A program made the position numbers and the translations under genes. From Usnea hakonensis (Eukaryota; Ascomycota; Lecanoromycetes; Lecanorales; Parmeliaceae), in contig BLJB01000003.1 in the NCBI GenBank assembly GCA_013423325.1, positions 558,001 through 622,000 on the forward strand: a stretch of DNA of 64,000 nt, in the 5' to 3' direction. Shown here one piece after another: positions 23,154 through 33,915 of this stretch (position 1 is its first letter; every line of letters begins with the position of its first letter). The notes below the pieces were generated by a model. That model was given only the letters and a program-made list of their open reading frames with translations, searched no databases and was not told the origin of the DNA.

Positions 23154-23385
23154 TAAGGCTACGTCACTCCAACATCTTTGGCTTTCAAGTTGTGCTGTTC
23201 CTGGCATGAATCTCTGCCCACAGCTCGCTTGTTGTTGATCTCACGGACCAGGTATAGGATGGGCACACCATGAACTAACGATAGTCGCACCAAACCTTGA
23301 TAGTCATCGTATCCACGCAGAGTTTGAGTATCCGCCAGGAGGAAGACATCTAGGAGCTTCGCGGCTGTCGAGACGAACTATGGAT
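23154..23385. other. HET 3' flank
   Basis: About 230 nt of normal-composition sequence between the HET stop and the RIP block. Contents not identified. Confidence 0.4.
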
Positions 23386-23727
23386 TCGAGAATATATAGA
23401 GCTAATACTTTAGATAGCGTATTCTCTAGAATAAAGGGTTCTAGCTTTATATTCGATAAAGAGACTACGGCCGAAAGATAGCTGGCTAAGAAGAATTTTA
23501 TAGAGCGAAATACTTATACTAATATCTAATAATAAGTCGTACCAGAGTACTTTCTTATCGAGTAGACTAAGAAGCTAAAAAGTCGTCGTTTAAAGCGTAT
23601 TCTAAAGATAGAAGATATTTAATATAATTATAATAAAAACTTTCGAGAAGATATTAACTAGTATCGCTACTAGATATATATATTATTATCTCGATCAATT
23701 CTATTTACTGAGAAAGTAATCGAGGTA

Positions 23728-23905
23728 TTGTCACACCTTAGTGCGCCCTTACGGGGCACCAGTAATAGGCCATAATAGGGTGCGCCTCCCATGAAGTGCG
23801 GCACCATTGTTAAGGCGACTACTAACCACTATACCAAAGGCCCGAAACAATGATCTGGGTTATGAGGTGAGGGTGCCGCCGCTAGTCAACACGCTATGTA
23901 AGATC
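23728..23905. other. island spared from RIP inside the RIP block
   Basis: About 180 nt keep many CA/TG dinucleotides and GGTGCC/GGCGCACC-like repeats in both orientations, flanked by fully RIP-mutated DNA. On the minus strand GGTATAGTGGTTAG resembles a tRNA/pol III A-box, but no matching B-box or cloverleaf can be made. It may be a later insertion or a different, low-copy sequence. Confidence 0.5.
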
Positions 23906-25222
23906 TTTAACTACCTTTCTCAAGGTATAGTAGGGATTAAGTTAGATAAGATTTATAACAAAATTAATATAGTTATTAAATATAAGACTATCGTTATTAT
24001 CCTATTACCCCTAGGCGTTAATCGACTTTATTAGCTATAAGGTAGCTAGACTAATATTTAAATAATACTTAACGGTATTTAAGACTAGTTTCTTTAATCC
24101 TTACTTATCCTCTACTTACCTAATAAGGGACTCTAGATAAATAATATCTATCCTATTAATATATATCTTTAATAGTATTCCTACTTTATACTACTTCTTC
24201 GAGAGTATACTATATTATATATAATAATATACTATAACTTCGACGACTTCGTCTTTACCGGATATCGGATCTTAATAGTATAAAGTTAATAGTCCCTTTT
24301 AGGACCCTTACTAATCGAAATCGTTTTTATCGTTCCGATAAGCTTATATATTAGAAAAGTCGGGTCTACCTTCGAGGATTATAATAAGGAAATCCTCTAC
24401 GCTAGGTTTTTATATATTATTATACTACGCCTCTTCTACTATATAGTAGAACTATCGACTAGCTAGATTATAAAGTATAAATAATTTATCGCTAGAGATT
24501 ACTTTAATATCGTAGAATTAAAGTAGCTATCTTTAGAATAAAGGCTTACTAATATCTAGTAGCTAGCCTAGTTACCGGATTATAAGGCCCCTAGGTAGTA
24601 TTAATATTATTAGAGGCCCCGACTACGTATCGTTAAGGCCTATTTATTATCTAGAATCTAGGTATAAGCTTTCTATAAAAGATTTTAGTATCTATCTATA
24701 ACCTTTTATATTTAATTTATACGGTATTTTTAAAAATACTATTCTAACTAGTATTATAGAAAGCTTATCTTAGACTCTAGCTATCTATACGTCGTTATTA
24801 ATATAAGTAATTTTATTTATTCTATTTTTTAAGAGCCGTAATATTATCCTTATATATAAACCTTCGTTATCTACTTAGGACGTTATTCTAGTACGTAACG
24901 ATTTACGTAATACGTTAACTAATTAAAAAAGGTCTTCTTAGTACTTCTCTACGAAATTAATACTAGATACTATAATTATCTAGATTTATTTATATCTAAA
25001 TAAGAGATCGAGAACTACGGTATACGATACTAGCGTAAAAAAGTAAGTATATATTATATTAATTTCTTTAAGATTAATAGATCTATCTTTAAAGGTAAAC
25101 TATATACGAGCTAGCTTAGTCGGGAGTCGATCCTCTTAAAACGCATCGGCAATTCGGGAGCTTAGCCCCTAATCGTGTAATTGCTAGGGGCGCTCGTAGC
25201 TGGCCCGAGGCTACTATAGTAA

Positions 25223-25223
<1 letters not shown>

Positions 25224-25271
<48 letters not shown>
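25224..25271. repeat. poly-A homopolymer (48 A)
   Basis: Forty-eight consecutive A, followed by A-rich sequence and a short tandem unit (TAAGCGAGA-TAC/CGC-TAAAAAT) that runs into the assembly gap. It could be the poly-A tail of a non-LTR retroelement or simple slippage. Confidence 0.85.
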
Positions 25272-25274
<3 letters not shown>

Positions 25275-25362
25275 AAAAAAATTAAAAAAGAAAAAAGTAA
25301 AAAAAAAAGGCGCTAAAAAAATAAGCGAGATACTAAAAATTAAGCGAGACGCTAAAAATAAG

Positions 25363-25408
25363 NNNNNNNNNNNNNNNNNNNNNNNNNNNNNNNNNNNNNN
25401 NNNNNNNN
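25363..25408. other. assembly gap (46 N)
   Basis: Run of N within an A-rich tandem repeat in the RIP block; the true length is unknown. Confidence 0.99.
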
Positions 25409-26945
25409 ACTATAAAGATATTACTTTAACTAAGTCTTATTAAGTTATTAGGATTATTAGGGGTCTAGCCCTAATAGCCCCGGGCGCCCCTAGGGCCCCG
25501 TAGCCCCCATATAATAGCCCCGGGCTATATTGTTTCTTAATAGCGGGTATATACGTATAATAGCCCGGGGCCTATTTAACCGTTAGTTACGCCCGGGGCC
25601 GTACCCCCCGAATTACTAATACGTCTATAATCGCTACGACTATCTATAAGCGAGGATCCGCGCTAGTAATATAAACGGAGATACTTAAGTTACTAAGTAA
25701 TATCTTAAATAAGAGTTAATAACTAGTATATTAATAGCTTCTTTAAAAGGCTTCTTTAAACGTTATAGTACTTCTATCTTTAATTCCGGTAGAGAGCGAG
25801 GGATATATAGAGTATTAATCTAGAAAAAAGTATTAGCGGCTAGATCCTTTTTTAATAGATCATTTACGAGGCTTTATAGCTTATATATAATATATAACGA
25901 TAGTAAATTAGCTCTTAGATTACCCTTACTATCTACCTAAATATAGGAGATTGCGATAAAACTAGATAAGTTCTAGTATATACTTAATTATAACTAATTT
26001 ATTATTCTAGAACGCTAGGATCGGGATCTTACTAGACTAGATAATTAATACTAATATTAACTAATCTAACTTAATAGAGCTATAACTATAACCTCTAATT
26101 ATATAAGATTAGCGGTACTATAATTTATCTATTTAAAGGGGTATATACTTTTTTATAATATAAGTAGAATATAATATAGACGTTCTTAATAATAATAGAT
26201 TTATAAGGTACTATAGAGTTAATACTCTTAGGATCTAGGCGCCGTTAAATAATATAATATTATATAGATACTATCCTCTTCGCTATATTAACTTTACTAT
26301 TAGAAGGCTATAATCGAAAAGAAGATTATTATCTACGAGTCTCTATCTTTAAATAACTAGTATTTCTATACCGAGCCTATTATATAGACCTTTTAAAGCG
26401 GTTATCGTATACTTAGCTAATATAGATATTATAAGATATATAAAAGATAGCACCTAATTATCGTTAATAACCTTATAGATAAAAAAAGTAGTACGATATC
26501 TAATAATAAAGAGAATTCTATAGAAAGAGTCTCGCTACGACTTTACTAAAGCTGATCTATTAACTTCTAACTACTTTAAAAGTAAGGATATCCGATTATA
26601 GATTAGATACTCTAATATCTTAATTAATAAGATTATAGATCCTAAATCTAATACTCGCTAAAAAGGCTTTATATCGACGGGCGCTCCGAGAAATTTAGAG
26701 AGTAATCCGAAGTATAGCTATATCTATATAAGTAAGCCGAGATCCTTATTAGTATAACTTATAGGACTATAATTTAATTCGGGATCTAAACCCTAGAATT
26801 CGATATTCTAGCCATTACGTTACGGGTAATTATAGAATAGGGACGAGTAGTCGTTAGTAGCTAAAAAAGGTATAGTTATATAACTAAAGAATTAATCGTA
26901 TAGTAAGAGTAAATAATCTATAATATACTTCTAGGTAAATAGGTA

Positions 26946-29360
26946 CACGTTCGTTAAACCACCTTTCGTTGCTCAAGATTCAGAGACAGAATCAGATGGG
27001 AAGTTACAGGATTCGGATCGGACAATTCTCCTAACTTTTAGCGGGTGCAAGAAGCTTGCGAATTGCTTGGCGAGAAAATCGAGAAAACACGTACCACCTT
27101 TTATCAATACTATTATTATTTAAATATTTTTATACGGTCGAAATTATTAGTATTAATATAAAGACTTTTCTATAATTTATTATATTTATAGAGCTATCTT
27201 CTTATCAAAGCTCCTACTCTCCCTTCAAGCTTGAACTCCCCCCCCCCCGGGAAGCTCCTCCCTAAGAATCACCCCTAAAATCCCCCCGAAACTCCTCTTT
27301 AAAGGTTACTCCCGAAGGTCATCTTTATGAATAAATCTACCTTAAACTCTTTAGGGAATAAACTATCCAAAATTTTAATTCGAAGTTCTAGGTCTTAAGT
27401 ATTTACCTTATGGAGGACAACCTCGCGGTATCCGCATACAATCTTCTTTCCAACGACTTTAGAGAAACACCACTGTCGAGAACCCTGCGCTGTACTTCTG
27501 CTTTCTCGACTTGTTTCCTCTGCTCAGTGCTTTGATGATTACCCATTTTGCGAGACGGGAACTCGAAAGTCTTTGCGATCTATTAGGGTCATTTTTCCAG
27601 GGACAGAAAACATATGACATTGGTAGTCTCTGTCAATTGAGCGAAGATCCAAGCCAGGAGCTCGCTGAAGTTGCCCAGACTTGAGGCGGACATTCTCGAT
27701 TGATAGGCATCAGAAGAAGAATCTTTTGATACGTTGCCCTTGTTTTCTGACTGCAGCTTGTAATTTGGTAGAGTTCGAAAGCTCGGGCGGAATCTGGTAA
27801 GTTGAATCGGGGTCTAAAGATACTTCCGTCAGTGCTGTTGTCTCTGTTGCCTTCGGGATTGTCGGGTCAAGATTGTGGTCGGTCTGAACCGGTGTTATTT
27901 GGTCTTCAGTGCCAACATCGAGTGTGCTCGGACTTCGTCAGAGACCGCACGACGATGTCTGATAGCTCTCTCTAGGTAGGCAAAAAATCAAAAGGCCTGA
28001 GAGTGAAGTCCCGAGAGGTACAATGATAACCGAAGATTAATTAGGTTATCTTGTCCTGTGTAAACGAACTTTTTGCACAGGATGGAGAAGGGGCGGAGCT
28101 TGTCGGGTCATTTAGTGCAAGATTTAATGTCTCGTGATCAATCAGAAATATCAGATCAGGGCATGGTGCGCTTTAAGAGAAGGAGGAATGAGACGATGAC
28201 GGTGTTTACGGTACGTGTTCTTTGGAAGGGTAGGAGCGTGGCGTATGAAGGTTTGTGGGAGAGATGTGGTCGATAGGGGGGGTCGAAGAGGTATGACGAA
28301 CCTGTAAGACTACTGACGAAAATAAGTAGGTGCCTGTTATCAGCAAGGGCGGGGCTGACTAGAATAAGTCGTCTCGGCCGATTGATATTTTACCTGCTTA
28401 CGATAAGATACAGGCCTGGGGGTACCGTTATGAGTGCGCAGCGTTCCTCACCATACCACCGAATAGTCAGATCACTAATGGGATATCTGCCCATTCGTAG
28501 AACCTCGGTGATTCCACTCTTGGTAATTTGCTAGTCACCGGGTCATGGTGTCCACAAGAGTGGGCGCACTATTACCTCGGACTATGCTGATGCTAAAACC
28601 TTAGAGGCGCAGGCCACAAACTTATTACACGATTGTATGAGCGCCGTTGAGCATTGATCAGAGTGATAAGTGAGGGAACTCACCTCCTAAGCACCCTTAG
28701 TAACGGCCTTAGTACCTTACGTAAAAGCGAAAATATCTCACGGGATAGGGTTGATACGCTCGAGCGAAATCACGCTTTCTAATCGGTTAGATGGGTGCGG
28801 CGGTCTTGATATATATATGTCTTGCTATATCAGGGACAGTTTTATGCTCATGGTAAAAGGTTCGTGGGGATCTTACCTACCCATTTCAATATCGAGTATG
28901 GAAATACTATTAGTCGCTATAGTACTGGCTGTCATGGGTTACCCACACAGCGACTAGAGGTGAATGTCGACGGCTCGGTTCTGAATCCCTTGACACGAGG
29001 ATGTATAGCAAAGACATCCTAGCTATAGACTCAGCGCTCATAGAGGGATTCGGTGAGGGTTTGTATCCGCTGCTGATTAGCTGCATCTGGTATTGGGTCT
29101 AAGGAGGTTGACTTAAGCATTGGGCCTGGATTGAATTGAGGCCCTTGGTTGTGCGCCTATATCGTGGGATGTGGGGATAAGGACGGGTTCTCAAGCGGAT
29201 AGACTGGTCTGCTGACAATTTGACAATCTGACATGTTGAATGTCTTAGATTGGAAAGGGTTGAAAATGAAGATCGACTAGTTTGATTGAATATTGGTTCA
29301 GTCATAAGTCCAGTACGAGTATGACAATTCTTTTCTATTAGGTTTCTATATGACAGCGAC
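26946..29360. other. anonymous region with decayed-looking sequence
   Basis: 26946-27100 has normal composition, 27105-27235 is TA-rich again, and 27240-27330 holds a C10 run and CCTCCC/CCCC motifs echoed near 32630-32700. From 27400 onward composition is normal. On the minus strand 27700-27960 is open in more than one frame. On the plus strand 28370-29020 has open pieces broken by stops (including a 66-codon piece at 28825-29022). I recognise no family, and there is no long intact ORF. Confidence 0.4.
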
Positions 29361-29771
29361 TCAGAAAAGAAAGAACGACAAGACATGACGGCACGAGGGA
29401 CCTTTCAATCGCGAACACCGAACCTCTTCATTCAACCTCGCAGCTCGCAACTGTACTCTCGAAAATAATTCGGGCCATGGATCTCTGCTGCCGTCGGAGG
29501 CGTAGTAAGAATATAGGCTCTTAATGTGACCATCATTCGTAGCGACAACATCGAATCGCTTGCCCTCGCCCTGTCCAGTAGTTCCATTCACGATTTTCAC
29601 GCCGCCAACTGCCCAGTGATTCTTTATAGTGGCGCAATTGAGCCCGTGATACCCCTCGTCGAAAGCTTCCTTGTCCATAGCGGTCCGGCCAGTCGCCGAG
29701 GGTGCTAGAGTTCGGCTGAGGCTCCCAACGTCAGAGAAAGTTCGGTTCACGAGACACGTCATCACTTTCAT
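29361..29771 (-). CDS. possible NTF2-like (SnoaL-fold) fragment or small ORF
   Basis: A 136-codon ORF from ATG 29771. Its middle part (VNGTTGQGEGKRFDVVATND followed by GHIKSLYSYY) resembles the last strands of fungal NTF2-like/SnoaL-fold proteins, where a beta-strand ending in FDVVxTNDGxIKxLY is common. The upstream half of such a domain is missing. The ORF overlaps the end of the zinc-finger ORF by 41 nt on the same strand in another frame. It could be a 3' exon of that gene through an unseen intron, a separate decayed gene, or chance. Confidence 0.3.
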   Translation of the reverse strand: MKVMTCLVNRTFSDVGSLSRTLAPSATGRTAMDKEAFDEGYHGLNCATIKNHWAVGGVKIVNGTTGQGEGKRFDVVATNDGHIKSLYSYYASDGSRDPWPELFSRVQLRAARLNEEVRCSRLKGPSCRHVLSFFLF

Positions 29772-31323
29772 AAGGACAGTGCCGAATAGCCAAAGATGAC
29801 TTAAATCTCAGTCCACGATAACTTCGTGAAGACTTTGCGAAAGATAAGCAGGTGGTAGTGAAGGACGGTGGGGGTCCGGCTGGTTCGATCAACCGCGCAA
29901 GGCTGTAACCGGTATATCTCCCCGATGTAATTGCACAAGCATAGGGGCTAGCTCTCCTGTATCTCGTACATCTCTTGGATGGACGTACACAAGTATAGGG
30001 CCTGTATCTCGTAGATATCCCCGATGGGACTGCACAAACATAGGGGCTGTCTCCCGCAGACCTCCCGGATGTAGATGCACAAGCATAGGTGGGGGCGCAG
30101 TCTTCACGAGTGTCAAAGAGGTTTCCGCCATCACCGTGGTCGTAATCACCCTTTCGAATCAAATCATCAAAATTTTCGGTGCTATTATCGTCCATTTCAG
30201 GTCTGTCCAAAAAAATCTCGAAGTGCACATGATGCTGCAATGTATGCTCTAATGAAGTGCATCTATGCGTCCAGTCAGCGATCCTGTCGCCACTTTTGAT
30301 GTGGTCACCAATATGCTCTATGCTCGCTTCTCGAGTGTCCAGTGTCTCTGAGCAAAAGCCGCATGTGTCATGGAACAGTCCGGTGACTTTGACGGTCCTC
30401 TTCAAGACTTCTTGGTCGAGCGCATGACCTGATTCGTAACCATGGGATTCTTTCAAGTGGGTCACAAAATTGTCTTTTCTTTTGCAAGGGTTATCTGGTC
30501 CTTTGTTGCAGGGTTTCGTGCCCGAATTGATTCCACAAACGAAGATCTCTGAGGGGAAATGCTTTCTGCTCTGGTGTGTATGCCATTGGTCGAAATCCAT
30601 GGCACTGAACTTGCATGCTGTTGTTGGGCAATAGTATGGTCCTTCCCCTGAAGGTTTGCTGGGACGCCGTTGTGAAACCTTTCGCTGGTTGCCGAGAGCG
30701 CGAGGTGAGCTTTTGTGTTGCGAAACGTCCTCGATTTGCCGTCTTTTGCTTGGACCAGAGTAGCTGGTAGATGATCTCCTTTGCCTGCTGGCTGCAGTGG
30801 TCTGCAATGGCCGACTTGGGCAGGCAGAATTCCGCGAAGGGTTTAGATTAGGTAAAAGTTCAGACTCGCTGGCTTGAATTATATTCGGCATGGGAGTACT
30901 ATTTGCTCCGACGTCTATCATCAAGCTCCTGATGATATCGAACCAAGTAGACACATCTGATCGGTCGAGACCTGTGCAAGCAGCCAGTCGCAATCTCTCG
31001 GTAAGCGGAGGCGTCGGAGTCTCGAGGAAGCTGTCCTTTAGGATAGAAGTCGAACGAATAAAAGATTCCTGAGCTTGCGTAGGAGCTGCGAGATTCTGTG
31101 ACATCTGTGGCACTTCAGACCCGGAGAGTGGCTGACCCTGGAGTTCTTCTGCGAATGACCCAATGATTTGAGGCGTGAGTTGACCGTGGCTCTCCGTGCT
31201 AGGTTGCTGCAAAGAGTGACTCTCAAGTAAATCTGACTGCGGATTACTCTGCAGAAGATCGTTAAAGTCCGAGTCGAGTGATAACGGCGGGTAGGAAACG
31301 CTGTTGTGGTGAGACTCCTCCAT
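29731..31323 (-). CDS. C2H2-type zinc-finger regulator with homeodomain-like helix and internal minisatellite
   Basis: A single-exon 530 aa protein from ATG 31323. Residues 1-105 are polar, Gln/Ser-rich. Residues 108-131 (TERLRLAACTGLDRSDVSTW and following F-D-I-I-R) match the third-helix region of KN-type homeodomains (L-A-x-x-T-G-L-x-x-x-x-V-x-x-W-F). A basic NLS-like PSKRRQ lies at about 191-196. Residues 230-294 form the fungal C2H2-type module (YYCPTTACKFSAMDFDQWHTH, EIFVCG, then KRKDNFVTHLKESHG). A third Cys/His pair occurs near 320-335 (CGFCSE...H). Residues about 410-470 are 15-residue repeats (PYxCA-x2-SGR-x-T-x-Y pattern) encoded by a 45 nt minisatellite. Likely a nuclear DNA-binding regulator; the target is unknown. 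The tail after the repeats looks atypical and may be frame-shifted. Confidence 0.8.
   Translation of the reverse strand: MEESHHNSVSYPPLSLDSDFNDLLQSNPQSDLLESHSLQQPSTESHGQLTPQIIGSFAEELQGQPLSGSEVPQMSQNLAAPTQAQESFIRSTSILKDSFLETPTPPLTERLRLAACTGLDRSDVSTWFDIIRSLMIDVGANSTPMPNIIQASESELLPNLNPSRNSACPSRPLQTTAASRQRRSSTSYSGPSKRRQIEDVSQHKSSPRALGNQRKVSQRRPSKPSGEGPYYCPTTACKFSAMDFDQWHTHQSRKHFPSEIFVCGINSGTKPCNKGPDNPCKRKDNFVTHLKESHGYESGHALDQEVLKRTVKVTGLFHDTCGFCSETLDTREASIEHIGDHIKSGDRIADWTHRCTSLEHTLQHHVHFEIFLDRPEMDDNSTENFDDLIRKGDYDHGDGGNLFDTREDCAPTYACASTSGRSAGDSPYVCAVPSGISTRYRPYTCVRPSKRCTRYRRASPYACAITSGRYTGYSLARLIEPAGPPPSFTTTCLSFAKSSRSYRGLRFKSSLAIRHCPYESDDVSREPNFL
29911..30095. repeat. 45 nt coding minisatellite, about 4 units
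   Basis: Units begin GTATCTCGTA... on the plus strand and repeat every 45 nt with divergence (two adjacent units are exactly 45 nt each). Because 45 is a multiple of three, the repeat adds 15 amino acids per unit without breaking the zinc-finger protein frame. Confidence 0.85.
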
Positions 31324-33021
31324 CGTTTCGCGATTCGCTAAGTACTTTCTGAAGCTATAATACTCAGAATTCTCATTGATGATGATGATGATGGCACGAG
31401 ACTTACTTGGAAGTACTGGAATTTACATGGACGAGTCGGGAGATGAGGTAGTGTTATTTTGACGCTAAAACACTAGCCCTAAGCCCTTCTTTTATACGAA
31501 AGTGAGGTCGACAAGAACTGGGAGTTCGTCCTTATATTGGTAAAACGACGATGATAATCTTGGTAAATCAAAAGCGTTGCTTGATGAAATGATGGTACAG
31601 GGTAGGTATAGTTGGAACCCTTTATAATGATTTCGTAGCTGCCTTTCGCCTTTCTGACTCCTGCCTTTCTGCCTTTCTACCTTTCTGCCTTTCTATTTTT
31701 CTGCCTTTCTATCTTTTTATCTTTCTACCTTTCTATCTTTCTATCTTTCTACCCTTCTACCCTTCTACCTTTCTATTCTTTTACCCTTCTGTCCTTCTAC
31801 CCTTCTGTCCTTCTGCCCTTCTGCCCTTCTGCCCTTCTGCCTCCCCTCCGCCAACAACCCCAACGCTTGCTCTCCACTGGCTTCTAGTATCTCACGCAAC
31901 GAACAGCGACGGTCTGCTGGTAGTGGTACTCATACCGCTCGACAAAGACCCGAGTAACCATTCTAACACTATCACATCATTATTTTTCGATACTTCATTC
32001 ATCACAGATCAAGCTTACTCCTCAACCTGGAGGGTCTGACAATCGTTACAACCTCGAGGTACGGCGTAACGCACACAATTTCCGTACGGACACAGCCTCG
32101 GACCGAGACGGCGACCGTAAAGGCAGAGCTGAATCTCGCGAGTGCAATGTCCGCATTGATGGGTTGTCCGGGTGATTCGACACATGTTCGTTGCGCTGTG
32201 GTAGACGAGTAGGCCTTTGGCAGGAAAGGGAGTGGTGCTTCCTTTGCGTAAGTGATAGGAATTGATATACGTATGGCTCGTATGATCGTAGAGAGCAATG
32301 GCTAGAAAGTTTTTGCCGACTCTGTTCTTGAAAGACTATATAGCTTCCTCAATTTGCAGTTAGGCATGAGGGCAAAGGCAGTGAAGGCAGCGTAGATAGG
32401 CACCGTTCCCTGCTGTTCAAGATGAGATGTCTAGATTCCTAGGAAAAGGTCAATACCAGAAGATTTACCTGCCGCCTACCTGCCTTTATATATTTCTGCC
32501 TTTCTTTCCTCCTTCTGCCTTCTTTAGACCCAGTAAAAAAACTCATGGTTGATAGCCTTAGCACCTACTTTTTATTAGAAGTCTTGACTAGAAATTTCTT
32601 TATCCTTTATTAATCTTGGGGGAGACCACCTAGAACTCTCCCCTTCCTCCGGACCTTCGATGAAAGATAAATCCTTAGGGGTAGACCCCCTAAATCCCCG
32701 GAGCGGAGGATTCGGGATTATTCATTAGCCTGTGGAGCTTGTGTTAAGGCAATTGCTAAGCAAGTGCTTTCAATGTGTTAAGGGAATGCCCTGTATTTAT
32801 TCAAGATAAGTGAAGGTCAAGTGATCTGTCTGACAGTGAATATCTCTATTTTAAGTTAGGTTAGACCTTTGGGTACAAAACGAGTTGTGATGTCCACTTT
32901 CTTCAACACACGAGCCCCCCTCCTTCCCACTTTTTTGCAACTTTTTCTTCACCAGTGTTTTCTCTTCCCTCCTCCTTCTTATCACTCTCAACCACACACC
33001 CTCACAGTAAACCATTCCAAT
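31324..33021. other. 1.7 kb intergenic with pyrimidine minisatellite
   Basis: Upstream of the zinc-finger gene there is a (GAT)n run near 31376-31392, then the CTTTCTRC-type minisatellite (31642-31846). An ORF on the minus strand at 32002-32298 has no recognisable domain. 32630-32720 carries GGGGGTAGACCCCC-like sequence related to that near 27240-27330. The final ~130 nt are C/T/A-rich and look like a 5' leader. Confidence 0.5.
31642..31846. repeat. 8 nt polypyrimidine minisatellite
   Basis: About 24 copies of an 8 nt unit (CTTTCTAC / CCTTCTGC variants) in perfect phase. The plus strand is nearly all C and T with single A or G per unit. A smaller related patch occurs at about 32495-32520. 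Confidence 0.9.
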
Positions 33022-33915
33022 ATGTCGTTCACCATCCCTCGAAGACGAGGCTCGTCCCCCCTCCTGAGAATCCTCAAGACCAATCTTACCATACGCCCTC
33101 GTCTCCCTGTCACTGGCTCCGGGCTGTGCATCAAGAATTTCCCATTCTCCTCACATGCCGTGTTGACGCGTCCTCGCACTGCTAGCTCCACGAACCAAGG
33201 AAACCTCAATGTCTCACGTCGTCTCGGCAGTGTGGACTCGGTCACTAATATGCATCGACAGTGCATGCGAGGTATTAGACTAAGTTCGACGGTGGAGGAA
33301 GCGGGAATGGAGAAGGAGGGAGTGAAGCAGGGGCAAGGGGGAGATGAGGCGGTAAAGGCGGAGGAAGCGGAGAAGGAAATGGACGTGGAATCGGTCGAAG
33401 AGGTTGCAGAGGAGACTGAGAAGGAAGCGGGAAAGGAAATGGACGAGAAACCGATCGGAGAGCTTACAGAGTATACCGAGGAGGAAGCGGAGATAGACTG
33501 GGACAAAGACGTTCCAGAGGAAACCGAGGAAGAGTACAAGGCCCGCTTTCCCGCCACCCACGACATAACAGTCAAACGCAAAACCGGCCCAAGAGGCAAG
33601 CACGCCGTCGTCGAAGAGCACTTTTTCAAAGCCTACCTCACCCTGCAAGGACGCAAACAACGCGGTCGCAAACCCCGCGTTTGGGTCAGCTTTTCCGAGG
33701 AAATCGTCCCGCCGGATGTGGCGGGGTTGCAATGGCCGAAGGGGAGGGAGGGAGTTACCAAGGCGACGGTTTTTGATTGGGAGGAAGGGAGGCATGATGG
33801 GAGGTGCAAGTGGCCGCTGGGGAAGGGTATGGAGTTTCGGGTGCTGGAGAAGGGGGTGGGGGAGGGGGAGAGGAGGATTTGGAGGGAGGTGGTGCAGAAG
33901 GGGGAGGGGGAGTGA
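33022..33915 (+). CDS. hypothetical protein with acidic repeat-like middle, probably mitochondrial
   Basis: A 297 aa protein from ATG 33022; the open frame extends upstream (another ATG at 32890), but the start MSFTIPRRRGSSPLLRILK gives a basic, Ser/Arg-rich presequence without acids, typical of mitochondrial import. Residues about 90-175 are dominated by Glu, Lys and Val in imperfect 16-20 residue repeats (EEAEKEMDVESVEEVAEETE and similar), likely extended or coiled. The C-terminal ~120 residues (KARFPATHDITVKRKTGPRG onward, KPRVWVSFSEEIVPPDVAGL) are ordered and more conserved-looking. No known domain. The base composition of the last 200 nt is very G-rich. Confidence 0.7.
   Translation: MSFTIPRRRGSSPLLRILKTNLTIRPRLPVTGSGLCIKNFPFSSHAVLTRPRTASSTNQGNLNVSRRLGSVDSVTNMHRQCMRGIRLSSTVEEAGMEKEGVKQGQGGDEAVKAEEAEKEMDVESVEEVAEETEKEAGKEMDEKPIGELTEYTEEEAEIDWDKDVPEETEEEYKARFPATHDITVKRKTGPRGKHAVVEEHFFKAYLTLQGRKQRGRKPRVWVSFSEEIVPPDVAGLQWPKGREGVTKATVFDWEEGRHDGRCKWPLGKGMEFRVLEKGVGEGERRIWREVVQKGEGE

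Larger units (their letters stand above)
23386..26945. repeat. RIP-degraded repeat block (TA-rich)
   Basis: Composition changes abruptly to TA-rich DNA in which CpA and TpG are almost absent while CpG persists. Whole 60 nt lines, such as 24001-24060, 24661-24720 and 26041-26100, contain no CA or TG at all. This is the mark of repeat-induced point mutation of CpA to TpA. No long ORF survives in any frame. The original was probably a transposable element, but its class cannot be read from the remaining sequence. Less mutated islands lie at about 23728-23905 and 25110-25215. A poly-A run and a 46 nt assembly gap lie in the middle. Confidence 0.9.

Noticed and set aside
23770..23860. A-box-like GGTATAGTGGTTAG (minus strand) as a tRNA or SINE
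   Set aside because: No B-box at the right distance and no cloverleaf; kept only as a note on the island.
25100..25220. GGATCGACTCC, B-box-like, on the minus strand
   Set aside because: T-stem cannot be formed and no A-box is near; probably repeat sequence in the RIP block.
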